Assembly: GCA_937911855.1 (NCBI GenBank)
Contig: CALDPK010000108.1
Span: 1-19,431 of the forward strand
Reading direction: 5' to 3'
From: an uncultured Trueperaceae bacterium
GTDB lineage: Bacteria > Deinococcota > Deinococci > Deinococcales > Trueperaceae
Length of the DNA stretch: 19,431 bases
The position numbers were made by a program, and so were the translations under genes. The notes below the pieces were generated by a model. That model did no database searches. It saw nothing but the letters and a program-made list of their open reading frames with translations, and had not been told where the DNA came from. This document shows positions 1 through 7,995 of this stretch, one piece after another; within the stretch, counting starts at the first letter, position 1; every line of letters starts with the position of its first letter.

Positions 1-1
1 C

Positions 2-1567
2 GACTGGGTCGTTGAGCACACGGTGGACGGCCCCGACCGGCCACACCAGTACGAGTTCTCGCGCCTGCAGCTGGACTACACCGTCCTCAGCAAGCGCAAA
101 CTCATCCAGCTGGTGCAGCACGGGCTTGTGAACGGCTGGGACGATCCGCGCATGCCCACGATCGCGGGTCTGCGCCGTCGCGGTGTGACGCCCGCAGCCA
201 TCCGCGACTTCGCCAACCGCGTGGGCGTGACCAAGGTCAACTCGCGGACGGACCCTGCGCTGCTTGAGTACAGCATCCGCGAGGACCTGAACACCCGGGC
301 CAGCCGGGTACTGGCAGTCACCGAACCGCTCAAGGTGACCATCAGCAACTTCAGCGGCGACCCGGCAGAACTGACGGCCCCGTTCTGGCCTGAGGACGTG
401 CCGAACACGGGCTCGCGCCAGCTGAGTTTCGGCCCGGAGCTGTTCATCGAACGCGGCGACTTCGCTGAGGAGCCGCCCCCAGGCTGGAAGCGCCTGACTC
501 CCGGCCGGGCCGTCCGGCTGAGGCACGGGCCGGTCATCCGCTGCGACGAGGTCGAGCACGACGCAGACGGCAACGTAACCGGGCTCGTGTGCAGCTACTG
601 GCCGGATTCAGTCGGAACCACGCCCGAGGGCGTCAAGGTCCAGGGCACCATCCACTGGCTGGAAGCCAGCTCTGCGGTCCCGGCCGAGTTCCGGCTGTAC
701 GACCGGCTGTTCACGGTTGCCGACCCTGACACCGGTGAAGACTGGCTGGACCATTTCAACCCGGAATCCCTGACCGTCAGGCACGGTTTCGTGGAAGCCG
801 GCCTGGCGCACTCCGATCCGGCTGAACGGCATCAGTTCGAACGGCTGGGTTACTTCTGGCAGGACCCGGTCGACTCACGGAAGGACGCCCTGGTCTACAA
901 CCGCATCGTGACACTCAAGGATTCATGGGCACGCCAGGAGAGCGGCGCCGCCCGCGAGCAGGCCGAGAGCCGCGCGCGCAAGGAACGCCTCAAAGCACAG
1001 CAGGCGGAGCCGGAACCGGAACGCGAGTACGACGAGGCCAGTCTGGCCCTGAGCAGCGAGTACGGCATCGACAGTGACTCTGCCGCCGTACTCACGGGCC
1101 GCGCGGACCTGGAGACCTACTTCCGCGAGGCCGCCCTGCACCTGCCGGACCAGGCGGAACTGCTGGCGAACTGGGTTGTCAACGAGATAGTCCGCGAAGC
1201 CCGCGATGTTCCCGCAGTTGACCTGCTCCTGCAGCCCAGGGGCCTTGCGGAACTCGTCGGCCTGGTCGCGGACGGCACCGTGACTGCCCGGACGGCCAAG
1301 GAAGTGTTCGCTGAAGCCATGAGCAGCGGCGCGTCGCCCGCCAGCATCGTCGCTGAACGTGACCTGGGCCAGGTGAACGACGAAACGGAACTCACCGGCC
1401 TGGTCGAGCGGATCCTGGCTGATCATCCGGAGCAGGTAGCTGCCTGGCGGGGCGGCAAGACCGGACTGACCGGGTTCTTCGTCGGTCAGCTCATGAAGCA
1501 GACGGGCGGGCGGGCCAACCCGCAGCTGGCCCGGGAGCTGGTCGAGCGGGCCCTGAGCGCAGACTGA
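2..1567 (+). CDS. glnS: Glutaminyl-tRNA synthetase with GatB/YqeY-like C-terminal tail (5' end outside the window)
   Basis: Charges tRNA(Gln) with glutamine in the cytoplasm. The frame is open from base 2 and the first codons (DWVVEHTVDGP) already match the inside of class I GlnRS, so the start lies upstream and the GTG at 23 is internal. Seen: HQYEFSRLQLDYTV, the KMSKS-type signature as LSKRK, then WDDPRMPTIAGLRRRG and GVTK, followed by the anticodon-binding beta-barrels (GSRQLSFGPELFIERGDF, VQGTIHWL, RLYDRLFTV, NPESL). A charged Ala/Glu/Arg linker (about residues 308-345, counted from base 23) leads to some 165 extra residues resembling the GatB tail/YqeY domain (GKTGLTGFFVGQLMKQTGGRANP is diagnostic). 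This chimera is established for Deinococcus radiodurans, where the tail aids tRNA binding. No convincing terminator follows before the next promoter. Confidence 0.95.
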   Translation, partial: DWVVEHTVDGPDRPHQYEFSRLQLDYTVLSKRKLIQLVQHGLVNGWDDPRMPTIAGLRRRGVTPAAIRDFANRVGVTKVNSRTDPALLEYSIREDLNTRASRVLAVTEPLKVTISNFSGDPAELTAPFWPEDVPNTGSRQLSFGPELFIERGDFAEEPPPGWKRLTPGRAVRLRHGPVIRCDEVEHDADGNVTGLVCSYWPDSVGTTPEGVKVQGTIHWLEASSAVPAEFRLYDRLFTVADPDTGEDWLDHFNPESLTVRHGFVEAGLAHSDPAERHQFERLGYFWQDPVDSRKDALVYNRIVTLKDSWARQESGAAREQAESRARKERLKAQQAEPEPEREYDEASLALSSEYGIDSDSAAVLTGRADLETYFREAALHLPDQAELLANWVVNEIVREARDVPAVDLLLQPRGLAELVGLVADGTVTARTAKEVFAEAMSSGASPASIVAERDLGQVNDETELTGLVERILADHPEQVAAWRGGKTGLTGFFVGQLMKQTGGRANPQLARELVERALSAD

Positions 1568-1593
1568 CCGACAGGACGGGTCTCCGGGGACGT

Positions 1594-1622
1594 TTGTAGC
1601 TGGTAGACTGGCTCCTTATAAG
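1594..1622 (+). promoter_or_regulatory. Sigma-70-type promoter for the DoxX-like gene
   Basis: TTGTAG (1594-1599) and TATAAG (1617-1622) are separated by 17 bp. Transcription would start near 1629, just past an ATG at 1628, which argues that translation begins at the ATG at 1661. Inferred from sequence only. Confidence 0.5.
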
Positions 1623-1660
1623 TCACGATGAGAATCAGCAGTACGAAAGGGACAAGGCTG

Positions 1661-2230
1661 ATGAACAGAGCTGTCTATTACGAAGAACCGAAGGTTTCAC
1701 GCTTCCTGTTCGCATCGCCATACATGGCGCCGGTGTGGACCGTGCTCAGGATCTGGCTGGGCTGGACGTGGTTCACGAGCGGCTGGGGCAAGGTCACCAA
1801 TCCGGCCTGGGTCGGTGAGAACGCAGGCACGGCCATCTCCGGCTACCTGCAGGGCGCACTCGCCCGCTCCGGCGGTGACGCGCCGACGGTATCCGGCTGG
1901 TACGCCTGGATGATCGAGAACCTGTTCCTGCCGAACGCCACTCTGCTTTCGTACATGGTCTCGTTCGGCGAAGTGCTGGTCGGCCTGGCGCTCATCCTCG
2001 GTTTCCTGGTCGGCCTGAGCGCCTTCTTCGGCGGCCTCATGAACGCAACGTTCCTGCTGGCAGGCACGCTGTCGACCAATCCCGTGATGTTCATCGTGGC
2101 CACCTGGCTGGTGCTGGCCTGGCGGATCGCTGGCTACTGGGGACTTGATTACTTCGTTCTGCCGCGGCTGGGCGCGCCCGCCGGCAGGCAGATGGAAGCT
2201 TCACGTACGCAGCCCGCCCCGGTCAAGTAA
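1661..2230 (+). CDS. DoxX-like integral membrane protein
   Basis: A 189-residue membrane protein of the DoxX/DoxD type. Visible hydrophobic segments include WTVLRIWLGWTWFTSGWGKV near the N-terminus (with the typical family pattern R-x-x-x-G-x-x-W/F-x-x-x-G-x-x-K), MVSFGEVLVGLALILGFLVG, then FFGGLMNATFLLAGTLS and MFIVATWLVLAWRIAGYWGL, giving about four helices. Family members include the thiosulfate:quinone oxidoreductase subunit DoxD, but many have no known function and none is assigned here. The ATG at 1661 is preferred over the in-frame ATG at 1628: an AAAGGGACAAGG purine stretch lies just upstream, the probable transcription start falls after 1628, and the family usually starts shortly before the first helix. 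The gene has its own promoter and converges with csp. Confidence 0.85.
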   Translation: MNRAVYYEEPKVSRFLFASPYMAPVWTVLRIWLGWTWFTSGWGKVTNPAWVGENAGTAISGYLQGALARSGGDAPTVSGWYAWMIENLFLPNATLLSYMVSFGEVLVGLALILGFLVGLSAFFGGLMNATFLLAGTLSTNPVMFIVATWLVLAWRIAGYWGLDYFVLPRLGAPAGRQMEASRTQPAPVK

Positions 2231-2256
2231 CAAAGGCGCACAACCCGCAAAAAATT

Positions 2257-2283
2257 GAGCCCGGCAGTCTGACTGCCGGGCTC
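2257..2283 (-). terminator. Strong intrinsic terminator shared by csp and the DoxX-like gene
   Basis: GAGCCCGGCAGTC and its exact complement are separated by one base, forming an 11 bp GC-rich stem with a TCTGA loop. On the minus strand it is followed by AATTTTTT, so it is a textbook terminator for csp. On the plus strand the following bases (GCTTCATTGG) are a poor U-tract, so termination of the DoxX-like gene is probably weaker. A second small hairpin (CGCTT-CAGT-AAGCG, 2321-2334) lies in the csp 3' untranslated region. Confidence 0.9.
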
Positions 2284-2353
2284 GCTTCATTGGTTTCTGG
2301 ATGTAAGGTTGAACCCTGGCCGCTTCAGTAAGCGACCGGAAAACCTGGCTGAA

Positions 2354-2623
2354 TCAGTAGCGCTGACGACCGCCGTAGCTGTCGTTGCCGTAGCCACGGT
2401 CATCACGCTGGGGAGCAGCGTTGGTAACGATGACGTTACGAGCCTGGGGGCCCTTCTGACCCTCGCCAACCTCGAATTCGACTTCGTCGCCTTCATTCAG
2501 GTTACGGAAGCCGTCGCCGGAGATGGCGGAGAAGTGAACGAACAGATCGTCGCCTCCATCATCCTGGGCAATGAACCCGTAGCCTTTTTCGCCACTGAAC
2601 CACTTAACTTTACCTGTAGGCAT
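2354..2623 (-). CDS. csp: Cold-shock domain protein with Arg/Gly/Tyr-rich tail
   Basis: An 89-residue single-stranded nucleic-acid-binding protein (CspA family), likely an RNA chaperone. The cold-shock domain (residues 1-67) has GKVKWFSGEKGYGFI with RNP1 KGYGFI and RNP2 LFVHF, then the usual GDEVEFEVGEGQKGPQARNV. Typical bacterial Csps end near residue 66-70; here about 20 further residues (APQRDDRGYGNDSYGGRQRY) form a low-complexity tail rich in R, G, Y and D. The ATG at 2623 is chosen because it starts exactly at the domain and has AGGA six bases upstream; the open frame extends further upstream but is not Csp-like. In Deinococcus radiodurans a Csp homologue (PprM) takes part in the radiation response; whether this gene is its counterpart is inference. 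Confidence 0.95.
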   Translation of the reverse strand: MPTGKVKWFSGEKGYGFIAQDDGGDDLFVHFSAISGDGFRNLNEGDEVEFEVGEGQKGPQARNVIVTNAAPQRDDRGYGNDSYGGRQRY

Positions 2624-2735
2624 TCTCTTTCCTATCCACCTGCACAGCGTCAGCCGGCAGGCACTACTAACTTCCGGATTACTCCGGTGTCCTGAACAGC
2701 GCCGTCTGCGATTGTCCTGAACGAAGGCAAGTTTA
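2624..2735 (-). promoter_or_regulatory. Probable csp leader region with weak promoter candidate
   Basis: The 167 bp between addA and csp hold no gene. TAAACT (2730-2735 on the minus strand) could be a -10 box, with no good -35 at 16-18 bp. If used, it gives a leader of about 100 nt, a length common for cold-shock mRNAs. The leader would contain a CCGGA-TTAC-TCCGG hairpin (2674-2687) and two copies of a 10 bp repeat. The promoter call is weak. Confidence 0.3.
2688..2722 (-). repeat. Two direct copies of a 10 bp repeat upstream of csp
   Basis: GTTCAGGACA occurs at 2713-2722 and again at 2688-2697 on the minus strand, exactly 25 bp apart, between addA and csp. They could be an operator or leader RNA elements. 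No regulator can be named. Confidence 0.6.
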
Positions 2736-2790
2736 CACCATCCGGGCACGAAAAGTATCGTGTTGCGATGCACAGTCTCGCGACACCGGA

Positions 2791-5538
2791 TCAGGCAGGG
2801 GGCTGCTCCAGCAGCGCAAGTGCCTCGTCCAGGTCGTGCACGGGAAGCTCACTCACGACGCCGCTCCTGAGCCATACCAGGCGTACCCGCGGCGTGACCT
2901 TGAGCGCCTGGCGGGCAGCCAGGAAGTAGACGGCCAGCTGGGCGACGTAAAGCTCGTCGTTGCGGGCAACGTCCGTCTTGTAATCGTCCAGCCACCACTG
3001 ACCGTTCACGCGGTACAGCCGGTCGATCGTGCCCTGCCAGACGGTACCGGCGAACGGCAGGGCGACCGGCAGTTCAGCCTCGTCACGTTCCCGTTCAGCC
3101 AGTGTCGGCAGCTGGCTGCCCAGCATGCTTTCGTAACCGCCCAGGAGGTTCACCACCTGGCTGGCGATGTCTTCGCGTTCTGCCGGGGCGAACGGGAACA
3201 TCACCTCCTGGGCCAGCAGGCTCGTCTTGAGGTCCGGATCGACTGCACTCCAGTCGAAAGCTATGGCCGAGTGCACCAGGGTGCCTATCGCTGCGGCGCG
3301 CGTCACCACGGTGTCGTCGTCCTGCAGTTCGCCCTGCTGCGTGATCGGTTCGGCTTCTTCCTCTGTCACTTCCCCGGCGTCTGGCATTCCGTGGCCCCGC
3401 AGGCTGGAGGGGCTCATAACGGGCCGGTAATGACCGCGCCTGAACGCCTGCTCGCTCCAGGGGGCCCGCTCCAGCACCGGCGCTTCGCGTCGCACTTCAG
3501 GAAGCGCACGGGCCAGCTCGCTGCTGTGCGGATGCGCCTCCACCTGCACGCCTGCCGGCCCCGTCCCCGTCTGCGCTGGGCCCAGGCCCAGGGTGCCGAG
3601 CAGTCGGGCCCAGCCCTGGCCCTTGCCGGTGCCCTTGATGCTGCCGGTCATGATCAGGCGGTCGCGCGGCCGGCTGACCGCGACGTAGAACTGCCGGTGA
3701 CTTTCCTGGCGCTCGCGTTCCTGCCTGACCTCAAGCAGTTCATCGAAAAGCGCGCTGCCTTTCATCGCCACGCTCCCGTCATCCGGGCTGATCAGCAGCT
3801 GGTTCCTGTCAGGCGGGGAGCCCCGGCCGCAGTCGAACAGCGCTGTCAGCGGCCATTCCAGTCCCTTGGAGTAGTGCACAGTCACGAGGCTGACTCCGTC
3901 GCCTGCTTCAGGCACCTCGGCTATCTGCGAGCGTGCGTGCCGTTCGATCTCGCTGAGCAGCAACTCGAGGTCAGCCGGGGGCCGCGTGACGGTGCGGAGC
4001 AGCAGCGCGTCCAGGTTGGCGCGCTGACGGGAACCGAGCCAGTCGTAATAGCGCCGGCCGCGGGCGAGCGGTTCGCGCAGCAGTGCCTTCAGTGCTTCGT
4101 GCGGTGGGAGCAGCACCAGCTCGTGCAAACGTTCGAGTGCTTTGCTGAGCCGCGGGTCGATGGCGGCGAGTGCCGCGGGCCGGTCGGCAGCCAGCAGCAC
4201 CTCCTGCGCCTCGGCCAGGTTCAGCTGCGCGAACGGCGAACGCAGCCACGCGGCGAACGCCGGTCCTGTCGGCGAGACGCCGCTGCGCAGCGCATTGGCC
4301 ACGTCCCGGACCTCGGGCCGCTGGAAGAAGCCGCTGCCGCGGCCGATGACCGCAGGTACCCCCGCTTCCAGGAGTGCTTTGTGGATTATGTCGATGGAAC
4401 CGTGACTGCGCGCCAGGACGGCCATGTCCCGCCAGGGCGTGCCCTGTTCATGGGCTTCCTGAAGCAGTCGGGTCAGGACGCGGGCTTCCTGGTTGCGCAG
4501 GGAACCGATCGCCTGCGGTCCGGTCACCCAGTGGACCTCTACCTTGCCGGCAACCTCGCTCTGCGCACCTGCACTGCTGACAGGGGGCGCTTCCGCCTTC
4601 GCGAAACCCAGGTTACTGTCCGCCATCACAGCCGTCGCATGGTTCAGGAAACTGGTGAGCGCCAGGGAATGCCGCCTGGTTTCCTGCAGGGAGGGGAGCT
4701 GCTCGCCTTCGGCGAGGGCGCTGCGGAACACTTCCACGTCTGCGTCCCTGAAGCCGTATATCGACTGCTTCGGGTCACCGACTACCTCGACCTGCAGGCC
4801 GGCGCCCACCAGCGAGCGGAAGAAGCTGCCCTGCAGCGGGTTCACGTCCTGGAACTCGTCGACCAGGACGTGGCTGAAGCGGCTGCGCAACCTGGCGAGA
4901 GCCGGTTTCAGGCCCGTCAGGCGCATGGCGTAGCGCTCCACGTCCGCAGGCCCGAGCAGTCGGGCGGCCAGGCGGAGGGTGTAACTCTTCAGGGCGGCTT
5001 CGAACAGCTCGAGGAGTTCGGCGGCGGCTTCGTCGCCAGCCCGGAACTGCAGTGCCAGCGAGCGCCGGTCGAACAGGTTGAGTGCCAGCTCCAGTTCCTG
5101 ACCGTCGAACTCGCGGTCCTGGTTGAGCAGCAGGCTGCGGAACTCTTCCTCGAACAGCTCGCGCGCGTCGTGCTCGTCGATGAGCTGGAACTCCGGGTCC
5201 AGGCCCACCTGCAGCGAGGTGAGCCGCAGCAGCCGGATCATGAGCCCGCTGATGGTTGACAGCAGTGCCCCGGGCAGCTCGCGGCTGGCCTCTTCGAACA
5301 GCGGGCGTTCAGCGTCAGTCATGGTTACCAGGCCCAGGTACTCGCCTGTCCCGAGCAGCGTGCTTATCCCGTCGGCAACCCGCTGCCGCAGTTCATCTGC
5401 CGATGCGCGCGTGAAGGTGGCTCCGGCGATGCGCCGCAGCGGCACGCCCTGGGCGATGAGCTGCAGGTAGCGGGCCACGAGGATGGTCGTCTTGCCGGTG
5501 CCGGCCGAAGCGACCCGGATGCGCAGCGCACCCTTCAC
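2791..5538 (-). CDS. addA: AddA-type helicase-nuclease (UvrD-like helicase with C-terminal PD-(D/E)XK nuclease)
   Basis: The likely motor and nuclease subunit of an AddAB complex that resects double-strand DNA ends for recombination. With the GTG at 5538 it has 915 residues, short for AddA (about 1200). Seen in order: Walker A ASAGTGKT (10-17), motif II VDEFQD (226-231), GDPKQSIYGF (254-263), VHYSKGLEW (554-562), VAVSRPRDR (619-627), then a nuclease domain with GTLVHSAI (His about 756), GTIDRL (Asp 839), DDYKTD (Asp 852, Lys 854) and YVAQLAVY (864-871); all expected catalytic residues are present. The start overlaps the addB stop as GTGA, implying translational coupling. The open frame continues upstream for 67 codons inside addB but shows no helicase homology there. 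A lone RecB-like helicase is less likely given the addB partner. Confidence 0.9.
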   Translation of the reverse strand: MKGALRIRVASAGTGKTTILVARYLQLIAQGVPLRRIAGATFTRASADELRQRVADGISTLLGTGEYLGLVTMTDAERPLFEEASRELPGALLSTISGLMIRLLRLTSLQVGLDPEFQLIDEHDARELFEEEFRSLLLNQDREFDGQELELALNLFDRRSLALQFRAGDEAAAELLELFEAALKSYTLRLAARLLGPADVERYAMRLTGLKPALARLRSRFSHVLVDEFQDVNPLQGSFFRSLVGAGLQVEVVGDPKQSIYGFRDADVEVFRSALAEGEQLPSLQETRRHSLALTSFLNHATAVMADSNLGFAKAEAPPVSSAGAQSEVAGKVEVHWVTGPQAIGSLRNQEARVLTRLLQEAHEQGTPWRDMAVLARSHGSIDIIHKALLEAGVPAVIGRGSGFFQRPEVRDVANALRSGVSPTGPAFAAWLRSPFAQLNLAEAQEVLLAADRPAALAAIDPRLSKALERLHELVLLPPHEALKALLREPLARGRRYYDWLGSRQRANLDALLLRTVTRPPADLELLLSEIERHARSQIAEVPEAGDGVSLVTVHYSKGLEWPLTALFDCGRGSPPDRNQLLISPDDGSVAMKGSALFDELLEVRQERERQESHRQFYVAVSRPRDRLIMTGSIKGTGKGQGWARLLGTLGLGPAQTGTGPAGVQVEAHPHSSELARALPEVRREAPVLERAPWSEQAFRRGHYRPVMSPSSLRGHGMPDAGEVTEEEAEPITQQGELQDDDTVVTRAAAIGTLVHSAIAFDWSAVDPDLKTSLLAQEVMFPFAPAEREDIASQVVNLLGGYESMLGSQLPTLAERERDEAELPVALPFAGTVWQGTIDRLYRVNGQWWLDDYKTDVARNDELYVAQLAVYFLAARQALKVTPRVRLVWLRSGVVSELPVHDLDEALALLEQPPA

Positions 5539-7985
5539 CGTCTGATTCCCTTGCGGCAGAAGTCGATGATGCTGCAGCTGGCGCACTGCATGTAACCGGG
5601 TCGCGGCGTGGTCACGCCCCTGCCGTAGTCCTCGAACGGCCGGTCCAGCTGAGTTTCGAGTCCTGCGCGCAGCCAGCGTTCGTTCAGGTCCATGCCGCCC
5701 GGTTCGCCCACCTCGACGGGCGCGCCGCCAACGGGCCACACGAACAGCCGCACCCGGGGTTCCGGCTTGTGAACCCTGTCAAGCAGCTTCGTGGCCAGGT
5801 AGCGTTCAGCTACCCGGTTGCGTAGATAGTCGCGGGCTGCGGCCGCGTCCCTGACCCCGTCCGGACGGGTGAAACGGAAGATGCTGACGGTGCCGTCCAG
5901 CCGGCCAGAGGCGTCTATGCGTGCCTGCAGAGTCTCGCCGGGCGGAAGCCTGAGTCCGTAGTGAAGCTGGATGAGCAGCGTGCGCTGCTCATCCAGCCAG
6001 TCGGCTGCCCACGAGTGGACCTGGGTGAGTTCATCGATGTCGGCGTCCGTGCGCCGGCCCGGGCGGACGAGGTCGCGGCGCAGCAGCTGCCAGTTGAGCA
6101 TCTCCCAGTCGGGCAGGTCACCTGAACGCCGGAGCAGGTTCTCAGCCCACGCGCGGTGCGGGCACTCGCCGTAGCGCGGCAGCCACTGTGCTTCAGCTGC
6201 AGGCAGCTGGACAAGCGTCGGTTCCAGGTCGTGGCTCAGCTCGGGAATGCTGCCGCCTGCCAGTTCGAAACGGCTGCCGGCGGGCAGGTCGGGCAGGGAC
6301 TGAGGTTCAGCTCCGCCCAGCAGTTCGAGCTGGGCGGTGTTCCTGCCGCCCTGCGACGATTCCGCGAAGGTGACGGTGAGCTCGTCAGCAAGCTGGCGCA
6401 GTTCTGCCAAGACGAGTGACTCGTTGCCGGCGAAGCGTCTGGGCAAGCCCCGGCCTGTTGACGGGGCACTCCTCAGTTCTTCCGGCAGGAAGTAATCTTC
6501 GCTGCCTCCCGCTACATACGCTCCTTCGAGTGCGCCTGCCAGCCACGCCTTGCGGTAGCGCCGCCCGCTCGTCAGCTGGGGGCTGAGCAGCGCAACCCCC
6601 GCGGGCTCGCGGGCGGGCAGGTGCGTGTCCTCGAGCAGTGCTGCCCACCAGGCGCGGAACGATGCTCCCTTGCCGAGCTGCGCTGCCTCACGGGCTCGCT
6701 GCAGCGCCTGCGCCAGGAAAGCTTCAGCATCGAAATCGCCGCCGCTGTCACGGGCGGGCATGATCTCGCCGGCGACCAGCAGGGCGAGTCCTTCAGCCCA
6801 GTCCAGGTCGTGATCGCCTGCTTCAAGGCGGTTGAGCCACGCCAGCAGCTGCTGCCTGTGGCTGGCCGGCTGCTCCAGTTGTTCCAGCGGGTTCGCCGCA
6901 GCGACTTCTTCTGCTGCAAGGCGTGCCTGATCGTCCAGTCTGTCTGCCAGGCGCAGCAGTGCAGGCACTCCGCTGATGCGGCGTTCCAGTGCTGCCGCTG
7001 CCAGGCGTTCGAGGCCGGGCAGCGCCAGCAGGGCCGAGGGGCCCGTAAAGTCCTGGAGGCGGATCAGTTCCAGCAGGGTACGGCCGGCGCGGGTCTCGGC
7101 GAGCGTTCCCGGCGCTTCCGGCATGAGCGGTACCTGGTACTCCTCGGCCAGAGCGCTGAACGCGGCCAGCTGACTGGCGGGTGCGACCAGCGCGAGGTCA
7201 GCCATGTCCGCACCGCCGGCCAGTTCAGCCTTGACGGACCTGAGTACCCAGCGGAGCTCCTCGATCTCGTTGGGCGCCCGCAGCGCCGTCAGCTTCACGG
7301 GTTCGGGCGGAGGCAGTACCGTGTGGACCGGTGCAGAGGCGAGCGGGCCGGGCGGCACCTGCGGCAGCGCGACCCGCACGTCGGTATCCTCTGCCAGCAG
7401 CGAATACAGTTCGCTGGCCATCGGCAGCAGTTCGCGGTAGCCGGCTACGAACAGCGCGTCGGCACCCGGATCGGCCGCAGCGCGTGAGGCCAGTTCCAGC
7501 GCCTGACGGCGGTAGTCGTCGTAATCCCAGGCGTCGCCTTTCAGGGTTTCGTAGGCGGCGTAGACGACACTTAGCCGTTCCGCTTCGGAATCTGCTGCCA
7601 TTGCCGCTGCATCTTCAGGGGTCAGACCGAAGCGTTTGAGTTCGGCTATCGCGGCCGAGAACAGGCGCGCTTCGCCGGGCAGCGGAACTTCAGAGCGAAC
7701 CTCCGCCAGGGCGGCCCCGACCAGCGCGAGCCGTTCGGTGCCTACGCGCAGTGGTCGCAGCATGCGGGCGCGTGACAGCAGCCGGTAGCAGAACTGCTGT
7801 TCGGTCACGAACTCGAAGCCCATGACGCCGCTCTCGGCAACGACTCTCCGCAGCACGGAGTTGCGCTGGGCCGGCAGGCCGATCCAGAGCACGCGTCTGC
7901 CGTCAAGGCACAGTTCGCGGGCGGCTTGGATGAGGCGCCGGGTCTTGCCGCTGCCGGGCGGCCCGGTTATCAGCTCCAGGGACAC
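5535..7985 (-). CDS. addB: AddB-type subunit with Fe-S cysteines and a degenerate nuclease motif
   Basis: An 816-residue partner of AddA. Walker A ITGPPGSGKT lies at residues 6-15. Four cysteines, C608 (RYGECPHRAW) and C801, C804, C810 near the end (CASCSIIDFC), reproduce the AddB iron-sulfur staple, including the CxxC-x5-C spacing of the Bacillus subtilis protein. Between them the expected GxIDR...DYK nuclease motif is replaced by GRLDGTVSIFRFTR, lacking the metal-binding Asp and catalytic Lys, so this domain is probably inactive. Length is below the usual 1150 or so. The GTG at 7985 is the first start codon past the upstream stop that precedes the Walker motif (SLELITGPPG); the gap to the DUF255 gene is 10 bp and the ribosome site is weak, suggesting coupling. 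Overall similarity is low, so the name rests on motifs plus context. Confidence 0.82.
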   Translation of the reverse strand: MSLELITGPPGSGKTRRLIQAARELCLDGRRVLWIGLPAQRNSVLRRVVAESGVMGFEFVTEQQFCYRLLSRARMLRPLRVGTERLALVGAALAEVRSEVPLPGEARLFSAAIAELKRFGLTPEDAAAMAADSEAERLSVVYAAYETLKGDAWDYDDYRRQALELASRAAADPGADALFVAGYRELLPMASELYSLLAEDTDVRVALPQVPPGPLASAPVHTVLPPPEPVKLTALRAPNEIEELRWVLRSVKAELAGGADMADLALVAPASQLAAFSALAEEYQVPLMPEAPGTLAETRAGRTLLELIRLQDFTGPSALLALPGLERLAAAALERRISGVPALLRLADRLDDQARLAAEEVAAANPLEQLEQPASHRQQLLAWLNRLEAGDHDLDWAEGLALLVAGEIMPARDSGGDFDAEAFLAQALQRAREAAQLGKGASFRAWWAALLEDTHLPAREPAGVALLSPQLTSGRRYRKAWLAGALEGAYVAGGSEDYFLPEELRSAPSTGRGLPRRFAGNESLVLAELRQLADELTVTFAESSQGGRNTAQLELLGGAEPQSLPDLPAGSRFELAGGSIPELSHDLEPTLVQLPAAEAQWLPRYGECPHRAWAENLLRRSGDLPDWEMLNWQLLRRDLVRPGRRTDADIDELTQVHSWAADWLDEQRTLLIQLHYGLRLPPGETLQARIDASGRLDGTVSIFRFTRPDGVRDAAAARDYLRNRVAERYLATKLLDRVHKPEPRVRLFVWPVGGAPVEVGEPGGMDLNERWLRAGLETQLDRPFEDYGRGVTTPRPGYMQCASCSIIDFCRKGIRR

Positions 7986-7995
7986 GACTGCCAGC

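Noticed and set aside
2624..2773. A 50-codon N-terminal extension of the cold-shock protein
   Set aside because: The extension has no similarity to Csps, while the ATG at 2623 has a ribosome site and starts at the domain.
2836..5259. An 807-codon open frame on the plus strand, antisense to addA
   Set aside because: Its translation is rich in Gln, Arg, His and Val with no recognisable motif, and it lies exactly opposite a well-conserved helicase; expected from high-GC codon use.
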